Positions 34,132-46,744 of a DNA stretch of 64,000 bases are shown piece by piece. Every line of letters begins with the position of its first letter. Within the stretch, counting starts at the first letter, position 1. The stretch comes from Whalleya microplaca (taxonomy: Eukaryota > Ascomycota > Sordariomycetes > Xylariales > Xylariaceae): NCBI GenBank assembly GCA_022497155.1, contig MU385719.1, positions 434,001-498,000 of the forward strand, read 5' to 3'. A program made the position numbers and the translations under genes. Under the pieces are notes generated by a model, which saw nothing but the letters and a program-made list of their open reading frames with translations, made no database searches and had not been told where the DNA came from.

Positions 34132-37100
34132 TCATACAATCATGCTTTTGGTTCTCGAGTGCACTCGTTTGCCCTCAGCTCGCTTCCGCAGCGCCTCCTC
34201 CCGCTTAAGGATGAGGTCGCACCATTTGCGGCGAGTGGTGGTTTCGCTAGCGCCATCGTCGTTGTCGCTGCTCCGACCAATCACGTCGCCGAGGACCTTC
34301 ATCCAGCCCTCTTTGTCTTCAGGCGTGTCGGCGTAGAAGTCAATAACCTCGCCGTTGTTGAAGCGGATACGGAAGCCTTCTTCGACAAACATGTAGCCCT
34401 CTTCTTCCTCTGCGAATGCAGAACGACGCCTCTTGCCGTTGCGACCGGTCGTCTCAGGGTTGGTGAGCTGACGCCGGTCATCAATGAGTCGTTTAGCATT
34501 AGAGAGATTAATGGTGGCACGAGGTTGGCGTGTTGTCTCATGATAAGCAGTCAACCTGGTGCCAATGAGCTTGAAATAGCGGCGACGCCAGTACTGTTCC
34601 AATTAGTTAGCTTGAAGTTTTGCTGGGTACATATAGGAGTGGAAACTTACCGGACAGTCACCACCCTGCTGGCTTAAATGACCCTCCCAATTTCTGCTGA
34701 GTCTCTCCTCGGCAGCCTTTAATTCTCGAATGCACGAGTTCATGCTCTTAGGCATATCATCATCAGTGGAACCCTTCGGTCTCGGAACAAACAGAAGCTG
34801 GACCTCAAGTTTGCCGATCTTGTACGGGGCTCGACGCACGATCGAGTTGTTGGTTACGGTTCCCGTTCGCTTGCTCTTGACACTGCTAGCGAAGTTGGGT
34901 TCCTCGGTTGCCCATTCGTTGAAAGCCGCAATCTCGGCCATGTAAGGACGACCATAGCAGCGGGACTCGTGTTCTTTGAGGCAGATGTATGATCGCGCAA
35001 AGCTTCCATCATCTGCGGTAAGAGGAGACAAGAGGTCCCAGGCGGTAGGTACAACGTTCCTCTGCTTAGCGGCAGCTTCGCGTTGAGCGTAAGCAAACGC
35101 TTCTTCCTCTGCCCGGAGACGGGCCTCCATCTCCTTTCTCTTCTTCGGACTGGCGAAGACACGGGAGAAGGTGGACGTCTTAGGCTTCGACACCTTAACC
35201 GGCGCAGTCTGGATGCGCTGAACCTGGGGTCGCTCCAGCTTTACGTTAAGAGTAAGCTGGAACTCCAGGTCATTAGGAACAACAAGTTCAAACTCTTGGC
35301 CAATTGGGGCGTTACGAGCTAGCTCGAGCCAGGCTGTAGTAACACAATGTACACCATTGTCAAGAGTAAGGCTAAACCATGTTCTCTCATCTAATTAAAG
35401 GTAAGCATCTGCGTGACAGATAGAAGGGATAAATATGAGACTCACTCTTTGGTAGGGGAAGATCAAGGTCCTTTACGCCCATCACCTTGACAAATAGTCT
35501 GCCCCTTTCACCACATTCCTCTGTCGCTAGTTCTACAGTCTCTTCTTCGGGCAGCGAGTTCATGGTTGTAGTGTTGCTCCCTTGGCCTGGTACAGGAGGG
35601 ACCGGTCCGCTAGGACTTGGCCCTTGTCGCTTCCTAAGACTTTTCCTGTGCTTACCATTCCAAGGTTCAACAGTCCATGACTGTGGGCGTTGTTGTTTGA
35701 CTGGAGAATTACCAGCAGATCGGATACCCGCTCGGGAATCGTCAGTTTCCTTGTCGCTGGCTGTCACAACTTTTGTGTTCTGACGCATGAGGTAGCCGCG
35801 CTGTTTGCGAGCAGTAACGTTAGCATTGAGTGTTGTTTGCGTTGTGTCATTGTCATCGGGGAGTTTTTGTAAAGTAGAGCTAGACACTTGTCTAGTAGGG
35901 GTGCCACTTGCAGCAAGAAATTGTTGACGGTTGAATGAAAGTTGTTGGAATGCGACCTTTTGTGCCTCAATTACCCGCTCAAAATCCTGATCAAGACTGA
36001 GGCCTAAGTCAAGATCCAACGTCAGGCTTCGTTTCTTAAAGCTAGGATGACGCTCTAGGAAGTCATCACCAGTGACATCGCTAGGCTGTTCGGGTGCCAG
36101 GTCTCGGGAGAGGCGGTTACGATGTCGATCAGGAATCGGTGGGACCTCCGGGTTAACTTCGCGACTGACTTGTCTACGGGCTTCGCGCATGGCTACAATG
36201 TCAGATGGAGTGGCAGAAACACGGGTCTTCAGCTTGGAGCCGGAAGCTTTGATAGTGGCCACCCGTTCGGGAATGGATGGGGACTCGATGAGCTCTTCTT
36301 CTTCGTCTTCATCTTCCCGTTCGTCATGGTGCTCTTCCTCACCTTCATCCTCCTCCTCTTCTTCTTCATCCTCCACCTCATCATCAGAGACGGGGTGGTG
36401 TATCACGGATTCGGGAGTACGAGGCTCATCTTCTTCCTCGGGATCACCCCAACCTGTCCCATCATACTCGGGCTTGGATAGACGCTGATCCGGAGTGGAT
36501 GGCCGTTTTGAGTACGACCGATCATCAGACATCTTGTGACTCTCAGAGTAGGTAAGAGCATCTGCCTCCTTTGGTTTGGGGAGCATGTAAGACTGGAAGC
36601 TGCGTGTGAACTCCGAGTCCTTTGTAGGATTGTTGTTCACTTGAGGAAGGGTAGCGCTGAAATTTGTGACTGAGTTGTCATGGGCTGGGGTAGACGCTCT
36701 AGGGGTTGCGGTCAACTCATCCTCAGCTTGCGTGAAGTCAGGCTTTTCTCCCTCGTCGGAGTAATGACTCTCCGTGTCATAATGGCTCTCCGTTTCATAA
36801 TGGCTCTCCGTATCATACTCATGATCATCCTTCTGTGAAGTGGCATCCTCGTCGTCCGAACGCTGGTAGAGATCGTAGACATCGTCCGCTTCATCCTCAA
36901 CCTCGTGGATGATAACGCTACCTTCATTTTGCTCCTCGATATCTTCCAATACCGAGTCCTCGATACTAGCAATGGGGACATCGGGATCAATGGGAGTATT
37001 GCGGGCAGGACTTGAGTCCGGCGCTGGCGAATTGAAGTCATAGTCAGATTCCTGTCGGTCGGTCGTTTTGTTACCATTAACACGACGCAGAATTGACTGT

Positions 37101-38759
37101 CGGGAGATACTCGGAAGTTGATAGTCCATGTCAAGTCCGGAGATATCACCAATGGTATCGTCCTCCTCGTTAGTTTCAGCATCGGGCTCTTCACGCTCTG
37201 GAGTAGTGCTGGCAGTTCTCTCACGAGGACCGGCGCGTCTCATACGACGCTCTCGCTGTTGCTCGGCAAAAGTCTTGGCTGACTTATCAGCTGCCTTAGG
37301 GCTGGTCTCGTCGGAGAGCATCATAAGCTTCAATCGCTCCTCCAGAGACATATTGCCGTTACCAATATTCTGAATCTCTGACTTGCTTGCGGAAGCCGGT
37401 GGCGGTGAAGGTAGACCTCGAGGTGAGCTTCGAGGCGAGCCAAGCATGCGCTCAGCTGTAGCGGATAGACCATTTGAAGATGCAGAGTGGGATCGAGCAT
37501 GACCCATACCGGGCAAGGGAGGAAGCGGGCGGTGCTCGCCGCTGGAGGTCACAGAATCTGTACGACCCTGATGTGGGCGGGCGGCAGCAGCTTGAGACGG
37601 AGCAGTCTCCGGCATCGGGCTGCTATCAAAGCGTGTATCGCGATCTTGACGCCAATCATCAGGTCCAACAACGGGAGTCTTATCCGTATCTTCTAATGTC
37701 GCATCGAAACTATCATCCTGGCCGCCGTGGTCTTCTCCGGGATAGTGACCGTAAATGTAGTCATCCTCATCATCGTCATCGTCATAGCTACCTTCTCGGG
37801 AGTTGGAGCCTATAGAGGATAGGTCTGGTGTTGCCATTTCGTACTCGTTGATCTGAGGGGGGCCAGCATCGAATGTGACAGACTTAGCATGGCGGTGGAG
37901 AGTCTTGCCGTGTGGAAGTTCAAGGTCCTCGAAAGAATGGTCCGAGAAGGGATCTCCGTTTTGCGAATCAAAGCTGCTCTTGAAACGGCTTGTCGACAGA
38001 GAAGACTTGATAGGTGATGATGAGAGCTCTTTCGTTGGTGTCTGAGGAGAACTAGAACCTGGGACAACGCTTGATCGAGTCGGGCTGCAAAATGGGATGC
38101 TTGTCTGACTCTCGGTGCGAGCATGACCGGATCGGAAGCCAGACACGCCAGACCCTCCAAAGGCATTGCCTTGGACCTTTGCGAGAGGGCGCTCAATGGT
38201 GGTTATACGGGTAGGATCATATTCTTGCTTCTGTTCGCGAGCAAACATAGTACTGTTCTTTACTCGCGATGCCCTCTGTAGGCGCTCAATAGAAGAACGC
38301 CTAGTGGGCGATGGTGAGCCGGAGCGGCCACCGTATAAGTCATTCTCAGTAAGGCTGTTGTTGAGATTGCGCTTCTGCCAAAACATGCGCGGGGAAGCAG
38401 CCTGGTCTAGAGGCGATGACTGGAATGGAGAGGAGTCTGTACTGAGACCCGTCTTCTGCATGGCAAGTGTTAGGAAAAATCTCCGGTGGGACAGGTCAAG
38501 CGAAGGCTGCATAGGTAGGTAAACTTGCCTTGGTGGTGTTCCAGCTGGGCGAATTGCGCCGCCGCTCCGTCACTGGAATCTCAGACAACGGACGGGGTAT
38601 AGCAGTCTTGCTGGGCGATGGAGTAGGCGGATTCTTAGAGATACGCAAAGGCTGCGTGACCTATCGGTCAGCTCATTAGTACCGGACTCGCATTCCTCGA
38701 ATCCTCGATTCTACTGAAAAGAGACTTACTGGCTGCTCAGAAGCTGTTTCGGCTGACAT
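34132..38759 (-). CDS. BUD4: BUD4, anillin-like septation protein with PH domain
   Basis: In yeast Bud4 marks axial bud sites on septins; in filamentous fungi it organises septin and actin rings for septation. Five exons in transcript order: 38730-38759, 38529-38660, 35446-38455, 34651-35390 and 34132-34593, giving 1457 aa. The long N-terminal part is disordered and Ser/Pro-rich, with acidic runs and a repeated TESHY motif. The conserved region begins GVKDLDLPLPKNERTWFSL, runs through LNSCI-like MPKSMNSCIRELKAAEERL, and ends with a PH domain from about residue 1290 (YWRRRYFKLIGTRLTAYHE, VEEGFRIRFNNGEVIDFYAD, EGWMKVL). Intron 2 (38456-38528) has donor AAG|GCAAGT and acceptor ATGCAG, so it is a GC-AG intron; no nearby GT donor keeps the frame. 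Confidence 0.92.
36763..36816. repeat. 18-bp tandem repeat inside BUD4
   Basis: Three near-identical 18-bp units encode repeats of YETESH/YDTESH in the disordered acidic part of BUD4. Because the unit is a multiple of three, copy-number change would leave the frame intact. Confidence 0.9.
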
Positions 38760-40809
38760 GGTTCCAAATTGTTTCTGATTATTGATGCAGCTGCCAATTC
38801 ATGTTATACGCAAGAGAGAGAGAAAAGATGCAGTGTACGGCACTGCAGCGGTGCAAGGAAGAGGATATCAAGTTCTCAAAGAATGGTGAACAACTTAGGT
38901 TGGTGGAAGGACACAGTCGCAACGAGATGTATGGTGGGTGGTGATATAAACAAGCGAGCCCCTCGGGCACACGACGAGAATGAATCTGCAAGACTGCAAG
39001 AGTTTGGTCAAAGGCGAAAAGAGGATGTTTTGTCAAGAATGAAGCATAGAAACTGCCAGCTGTATGGATGCAGATGCAGGTATGACGGGTGTCTCCCTCT
39101 GCAAGAGAAGATGAACAAAACAGATGGTTGTGGTTGAGTGGTTTGTCTGGTTCGCAGGCAAGCGAGGCTATTTGGGCGGGCGATGGATGTAAACAGAGCA
39201 GGGGGGCCACCAGTATCGCATTATCGCTCGTGCCCCACCTCCCCCAACCAAGCGGCAACCAAGCACTCCCCCCCCAATGGGGGATTTTGTAGGGGGCTTT
39301 AGGGCCTTGCTGCTATCATTAGGACATCATTAGTGCCTTAGCAGGGCCTGTCCCTGCCTGCCCTGGGCTCGCATCGTTACCCCGCCAACCGGGAGAGGCA
39401 CGGTCCTCCTCAGGCATAAAGATCCAATTGATCAAGGAAGGCTACACTCCACACTAAACCAGCCCACGCAGTAATACGGTCACGCAATCCACCTATGAGC
39501 TTCCTGTGTCTCAATCCACTCGCCGTCTTCCCATTATGCAGCAGAATTTCTGTTTGTTGGCGCAAGTAGCGGTCTCAGTAACACCTGGGAAGATCGTTGT
39601 TCACGATGCACAGCAGAAGTTCAGGACAGATGATATCTCGAATATTTCGTACAGCACGCTCAGTTTAAACTGTCCTAAGCAATGCTGAAACAGAAGGATC
39701 TATATCGATCTGCTACTCTTTATCTGCTTCGATGCTAGTGGGAGATCCGGTGGCTTTATATCAACTACACATACAAGGAGCTATGGTCACTCTGTCAACC
39801 ATCCCGGCAAAGCGTGGAGTAGCAGACAAGGTCAAAGACAAGTCTAAGAAAACAAATCTTATGGGCTCGGAGGCTATATGGAGAAACTAGGTATTCCTCT
39901 ATGCCTAGTAACGTGCTAGGGTTCGCAATATCTTCAGAGTATAGACTTCGTATATGCTAGTAATCGGCATACTAGTCAACGCAAATGAAACACATGTACC
40001 ACAAAAATGATTACATGAAGGCATATGAGCTCAACGGTGGGAACCATCTCCATCATGACATTGTGTAGCGATCGAATCCTCGAGAATCCTAGAGGAAGAA
40101 TGCTCCGTGCTAGGTCACTAAAAATTGAAGCAGTGCTGCTTTCACGATCAGCTAGAAATGGGGAGCCATATGCTGCTAGCTAACTAATAAGGCGACAACA
40201 ATTAAATACGGTCACCGGCCAAAGGTCGAACAAGTAGAGGAGACTTGCATACACGAAGAGTTAATAGATCAGTATCAATATCAACCCTTACTTTGGTACT
40301 TCTATGTAGTTTCTTAGATTTCAAAGTCTAAGGTAACGTAGTGCAGCTAGGAATGGTTGCACAACGGCCTCTAGCTATTCATCGTGGTTCCACTACATTA
40401 TGCAATGAATTAATTACTTGTAACCAGTCACCTTGGTAGTCATACTCATAGTATCACAAACCACAATGACATCAAATACTAGTAAACATATCAAGCGTAT
40501 GCATGTTCCCCTAAGATTTAGTATAATACGCGATGATCATGCATTGCTTCTATCACATCGAATCACTCATAGAAGACGATAACAGTAGAAGTGAACAAAA
40601 GAAGTAAAATGTATTGCTACAAGGGGCGAGCAGTCTTAAGCCCTCTCTGTAAAGACTGGTTATGGTATCAAGTGCACCGCAGCGACGCCAGTAAAAAAAC
40701 GATCCTAAAAAACCGAACATGTATATGTAATGCAACTCCAGAACCCCTTTACCACCGTCCATTTTGAACCCGCCGTGTGTATATTTCACCCGCCATGTAG
40801 CCAGCCAGC
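38760..40809. other. Spacer between BUD4 promoter and ATPase 3' end
   Basis: This contains the BUD4 upstream region (to about 39400) and the 3' region of the ATPase. A C8 run facing a G5 run (39268-39283) lies about 0.5 kb upstream of BUD4. AT-rich spacer with no supportable gene fills 39430-40560. Confidence 0.5.
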
Positions 40810-43800
40810 CTACTCCTCTTCCTCGACGACCTGCTTCTGCGCGATGTAGAAGCGGTCGCCCTTGTCGTCGCGCTCGTGCTCGAGGGCGACCTTGCTCAGG
40901 TGGGTGAGGATGTTCTCCATCATGGTGTCCTGGGCGGACCTCTTCTTGCGGCCCAGGTCGTCGAGGCTCTTCATCCGCGTCAGCGTGTAGTAGATGATGG
41001 CGATGACGATCACGCACGCGATCGAGTACACCCAGACCACGACGATGGTGACGATGTCCGTCGCGCCGTTCTGCGAGAGCTTGGACGACAGCGAGACCGG
41101 GCTCGACGGCTCGCCCTCGCCGCCCGAGAACCAGCCGAAGGCCGCGAACAGCGTCGCGAGCACGTCGACGCCGAAGATGGCGCTGACGAGCTGCCATGAG
41201 GGTATCGTCTCGAAGCCGCGCGTCACGAAGATGAGCCAGTTCTCTGTGAGGGATACCTGTAGGAAGATGATCTCCTGGACTGAGCCGTAGTCCTGGATGA
41301 CACCGCCGCCGGGTAGCCAGAGCGTGCCGCGCAGGATCCAAGTACCGAGAGCGAGCAGAGAGCCGAGGACGATACTAATAATCCAGATCTTGGGCAGCTG
41401 CCATTCCACGGGCCGCTTCTCGTAGTGGGCGGTGTCATAGGCAACGGCGATAGTAGCAAGATCAGCGAACAGGGCAAGGAAGACAATCAGGTCAGCACGG
41501 ATAGTTTCGTTGATGATGATCATGGAGGTGACAAGGTAGATTTCGAGATGCAGGCAGAGAGCAATTCGGTACTGGATGTACGCCTTCATACGCTGGAAGA
41601 TTTGACGGGAGATCTTAATGGCGGAGACGATGGTGCTGAGACCAGGGGCGAGGAACACAATATCGGCGGCGGCTTGGGCAGCTTCCGTGGCACCCTCTAC
41701 GGCAATACCACAGTCGGACTTCTTCAAGGATGGAGCATCGTTGACACCGTCTCCAGTCATAGCTGTCAGGTGACCACGCTGCTGGAGCATCTCAACGACC
41801 TGGTACTTGTGCTCAGGGAACACTTCGGCGAAACCATCAGCCCGCTCACACAGGTCGTGGATGGCGGTACCAGCCATATCGCTATGAAGCAACTTGTCGG
41901 AGTTGTAAACCTTAGTTCCTAGCGCCAGCATACGGCAGGTTTCCTTAGCAATGGCAATAGCGTCACCAGTAAGCATCTTAACTTGCAGACCAAGGGCTTG
42001 AGCCTCAGCGATGGTCTGGGCAGTGTCGGATCGGGGAGGGTCGAAAAGGGAGATCATGCCGAGCATTTCCCATGGGCCGTCTTCCTCTTGGACAGCAACA
42101 GCAAGCGAACGGAAACCACGGCGGGCCAGCTCGGTAGCCTTCTCCTTGAACAGAGCGGTCTGCTCCTCGCTGCAGTTGGTGAGGGCCAAGACAGCCTTAG
42201 GAGCACCCTTAGCGCAAGTGTAGCGGACGCCTTGGTGGGTGCAGACAGCGGTAATTCTCTTGGAAACGGGGTCGAAGGGGGTGAACTTCTCAGTCTTCCA
42301 GCCCTCGCTGATCATTTCCTTGGCCTTAGGGTACCGCTTGAGAGTGAGGATTGTGATCTTGTCGATGGGGTCGAGGGCCTTGATGTTGTGCGAAGAAGCC
42401 AAGGCGGCAACGGCCATCATCCAGTTGATATCCACGCCTTCCATGACGAAGGGCTCGCGGACAGACAGCTGGTTGGCTGTCAAAGTACCAGTCTTATCAG
42501 AGCACAGAATATCGACACCAGCGAGCGACTCGATGGCCGTAAGCTTTTGAACAATAGCCTTCTCCTTAGCGAGGTATGCAGCACCGACGGCCAAAGTAGT
42601 AGTGGTAACGACGGGCAGACCCACAGGGACACCAATGATCAAAAGAATCAAGGCGTAGGTCAGCAAATTGTTGGAGCTCTCCTCGGGGAAAACGATGTGC
42701 AGGTTGCGGTAGAAGCCACCAACCCAAGCAGCGAGAATCCAGAAAACGACAAGAACCAGAAGAGTAGTACCGATCGAGTCCATGATGGCCTTGAAATGTC
42801 CAGAGTCCTTAGCACCCTGGACGAGACTGGCGGTCTTTCCAACGAAAGAAGCTTGCGCGCCAGAAGTGACGACACCGTAAGCCTTGCCTCGCTTGCAACC
42901 AGTTGTATAGTAAACAGTATCGGTCATATACTTATCAACAGCCAGAGACTCTCCAGTGATAGCACTCTGGTCGATAGCAACAATGGCGTGGCCGACATGG
43001 GGAGTCCCCTCCTCATCCTCTTCATCAAACTTCTCTCGGCGAGGTGAGGTGACGTCTTGAGCTGTGAGCTCAGCTTCATACTGGGCTTGTCCGTTGGGGT
43101 TGTCATATTCGCAAATAAGGCGCGCATCGCCTGCAACGACGTGGCCTTCCTCAATAACAATCTAGACCAGTTAGTCTCTTTTTTAGATCACCCCAATTAC
43201 TTGAGACAAAACTTACAATGTCACCCGGTACGAGTTCCCTAGCCCTGATCTCTTGTTCCTGGCCATCTCGTACAACACGTGCTTTCATAGCAATATCTCC
43301 CTTCAAGCTAGCAACAACGTCGGCTGCCTGCTTCTCTTGGTACCAACCAACAACGGCGTTGAGAAGCAGGATACCGATGATAATACCACCATCAAGCCAA
43401 TCTTGCATACCAAGAGCGATGATGACTGCCACTTCCATAACTGTATTATTCTGTTAGCTGTATTTGCCAAGAGCATACGATTTCAAGGCATACCATAAAG
43501 AACAGGTCCGCGGAAGAAACCGATAAACTTGAGAAACATGTTCTCCTTCTCAGTTGACAGTTCGTTCCATCCGGAGAATTTTCGTCTCCGCTCGACTTCC
43601 ATTGACGAGAGACCGTCCCGGATGTCGGTGGTCAGCCAGTCGCTCGGCGTCTCGAAGTCACTCAGAGACGCACGAGCGTAGCCGCTCTTACCCCGCCAGA
43701 ATGCCCACCATGGCCTCGCCTGGTTCTCTTGTGAGAAGTCCTCCTCCCCCACTTCCGCATTTGCGTCTCTATACGTGTCGACGTAGCGAACCAAGCTGGG

Positions 43801-44042
43801 CAACATGTCAGTACGGGTACATCGTCTCGCATGTTCGGGTAAACTTACGCTCTGTACTCGTCCAAGTACGGGTTGTCGCCATGGTTGTTAGAGTCGACCG
43901 TGTTGTTCCTGGTGTTTTCGGTCAAGAAGCTTCCAGATTCCAGATCAGCGGCTTCGTCGATATTGGTCTCGATGTAACCAGGTGACGCCATGCCTCTCTG
44001 ATGGTTGCTGAAAACCTTAATCTTCTTGAAATTAGGTGCCAT
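40810..44042 (-). CDS. Plasma-membrane P-type H+-ATPase (PMA-like)
   Basis: A type IIIA P-type ATPase that exports protons and energises nutrient uptake. Exons: 43849-44042, 43494-43795, 43217-43440 and 40810-43161, giving 1023 aa; introns are 53-55 nt. Motifs: TM1-2 (VMEVAVIIALGM, IIIGILLLNAVVGWYQE), actuator loop AITGES (about residue 309), TM4 LLIIGVPVGLPVV, phosphorylation site CSDKTGTLT (Asp about 461), hinge LTAMTGDGVNDAPSLKK (about 712), and the C-terminal helices. It is about 100 residues longer than classical fungal PMA1, with a longer N-terminus and an acidic insert before the TGES loop (EKFDEEDEEGTPHVG), so it is probably a second, PMA2-type pump. The start could instead be the in-frame ATG at 43991 (MASPGYIE). 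The leader is pyrimidine-rich. Confidence 0.92.
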
Positions 44043-46644
44043 ATTATTACACACACACAGTACAGCCCAGCTGTACGAAAAGGAAAAGAAAAGGAACAAC
44101 AAAGAGAGGAACGCGGAAGAGGAGGGAGGGAGGAGTGGTGGCAGCGGAAGTGAGAGACGGAACTTTGGACTGAAGTTTGGAAGATATCGTCTATACTTAT
44201 ACAACTACGGCTACAGGCACAATGGCAAAGGATACCTACGATGCCGCCACCTAGGCTAGGCGTCCAATGTCGCTATCGCGAAACTCTTGGCCACTGACCC
44301 TGAAGCATCCTGGGAGAATCAATACTGCAGGGGAAACTCCAGGATCCCCAGAAACCGATATAGTACCCATGCTGCTGCTGTCGACAGCGAAAGCTTGAAG
44401 CTGGTCACGAAATGATTGGGATCGTCGTCGACGGTGAAGCTCTGATATGGGACACATTGGCCTATCACAGGCCGAGTAATTGCCTTATCAGCGCAGGGAC
44501 CTTCCGACGAGAGGGCCCGTGATGCGGCATAGATCCGTTTCGACTCGACAATTGCGGCTACTCCAAAAGCTCCGATGGTAGTATTAAGCCAAGAAAGGCT
44601 GGAATACAACAATTACGAAAATGCCTCAACGATAGTATCGGTAGCCGATCAATGCTACACTCGGGTCTGAGGGACCGCAAAAGCGCCGCCGGGGCCGACC
44701 AGGACTGTTCCTAGCACGGGTTTCAGCATTGATGGGATGTGAAACTGTTGCGTCGTCGATTAAAGAGGATGGCACGTGACCTACATACAGATCTAGCACT
44801 GGCTAGAGACGGCGATTGGTAGCCGTAAGTCGAATTCGGTTGGCAAGAAACATAAAGTTCATCGGACTAGAAACACACTGGTAGCCAATCATGTCAATGA
44901 TCTTCTCAAGGACTCCTTCAAAGACTGCTGTTTCGAAGATGCTAGTGCCAAGAGAGAGTGAGAGAGAGAGCAATATTTGATCAGCATTTCTAGAAATAGA
45001 TAATACAAGACAGAAACAATAAAAATTACCAATAATAGCTCGCGACTGAGTTTAATAGGCGAACCTACTATGTAAACCGTTCTTACATGTGCGTTACTGT
45101 AAGAAGTTCCCAATTCTGGATACACCTTGGTAAAGTACAGACCAGGACGGGCTAGAGAAGAAATGAAAACGCCATAGCCTACAGCACCATCGCCGGGTCT
45201 CATCCGTAGCTACTGCGGTATGGCAGGTCTAGGCTTACATACCCCTCCTAACTGAGGGTATTTTGCATGGTATCTTAGGTTGACCGAGGATCTCAATAGG
45301 TAGCACAGCTCCTATACCTATGCAGCCTGACATATGAAGCATCCGCTTGGCCATTATTGAAGGTCTACAATAGCCATCTCCGCGCTTAGGTCTGTGCAAT
45401 CATGACCGCTAATTTTAAGCGATACGAATAGAATGTGCTACCGAACTGCTACCGTATTACCGCGTATTGTAGCGGGAATGACTTGGACTGGGTGGCAGAG
45501 TGAAAGCTTCTGGGGTCCTTGTACAACATGGATCCCATATCTAGGTTGATGAAACGGAACGTGATAAAACGGTAGTGTTCTTCGCAACCTTGCAAAAAGA
45601 CAACAAGACTCATCTAGAAAGTCGCCTACTGTGTAAAAGAAAAGACAGACCAGGAAGAGAGGCTGTCGCACTAGCAGACAAGCCGGGTTTCTGCCCTATG
45701 TTTTTGCGACTCATCTTGGCCAAAACTCTTGGCTGGGAGGTGAAGGCCGTTCCCGGCATGGATCAACAGATCAAGCTACGCGCCAATGGCAGCCAAGAGT
45801 ATCAAAGAGTTTGTCTACCGTCTCAATGTCAACGAGGGAAAGCTTGATTGAGCCGTTCGCCTTGGTGTGGGGGGGGAATCTGGGGGTTGGGTAGACTGAG
45901 AAAGTGTTTCCAGCATCAACTGCCGATAGTCGCCTTTTAAGGGAGTACTGCTAGAAACAAAGCAATCTTGGCAGCTGCGTTACTATACATAGTACGGAGT
46001 AGGTAGATGGAGGATCAGCATTTTGCGGGGTGTAAACAGATTTGTGGACAGGACTTGGCGGTTTCAGCTGCTGTATTCGCTTATTGTACGCATATGTCTC
46101 TTACATACTCATCGAGAGCGATCTGGTGGATTTAATGGGAATATGCTTTGCTTGATTGATTGTCAAGTGGAGGTTATACGAACCTAACGCCAGGGTTGAA
46201 ATGTATGTAATTCTCGATAGCATGGCTATTTCATGGTTTGGATCGACAACTAAGTAATTAGATGTAGAATACTGAATTAAGAATTTGAGTTGTTGAGGTG
46301 AAATAATTATCAAAGTTCAATATGATGCTGTAATCATAATAGTTGAAATCTGAAAAGCTCGAGTAAGAGCTGATAGGAGCTGGAGCTGGGGCTAGCTTAC
46401 AGGGCCACATAGAGCTGAAACTTACCCAATAGACAGGTGCTCGCAGCTGCAAGTTGTAGGGCGGTGCGAATGTGGCTTGATCCATGTATTTCGTACCTAA
46501 AGTAGATGGCAGTTGTGGGTGGCAGGGGTGGATAATGGTTGTGACTGATAAGATAAGATATTTTATTTTTTCCCCCGATCCTTGATCAAATGGGGCTTTA
46601 TCGACGCTAGAATTGGTACGACTTTTACAAGTTCTAATTCAGTC
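44043..46644. promoter_or_regulatory. Divergent region, H+-ATPase / DBP9
   Basis: 2.6 kb upstream of two divergent genes. Next to the ATPase the coding strand is C/T-rich for about 110 nt (44043-44155), followed by a CACGTG site at 44773-44778. The rest is AT-rich DNA with stops in all frames, and I see no gene. Confidence 0.45.
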
Positions 46645-46716
46645 CATCCTCGCATCCTCGCATCCTCGCATCCTCGCATCCTCGCATCCTCGCATCCTCG
46701 CATCCTCGCATCTTCG
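46645..46716. repeat. CATCCTCG octamer tandem array in DBP9 leader
   Basis: Eight perfect 8-bp units followed by one with a single change (CATCTTCG) end 28 nt before the DBP9 start codon. The period is not a multiple of three, and the array probably lies in the 5' UTR or core promoter. Confidence 0.93.
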
Positions 46717-46744
46717 CATCATCTGCCTCCACGAGATTAGCAAG

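Noticed and set aside
40553..41341. 262-codon minus-strand frame at the ATPase 3' end
   Set aside because: Arg/His-rich composition from out-of-frame reading of GC-rich ATPase codons; no motifs.
41983..43047. 354-codon plus-strand open frame
   Set aside because: Lies antisense over the H+-ATPase, whose motifs are unmistakable; it is a shadow of biased codon use.
46613..46744. In-frame N-terminal extension of DBP9 through the octamer repeat
   Set aside because: It lacks an ATG, is pure repeat translation, and family members start at MKRKLDEND.
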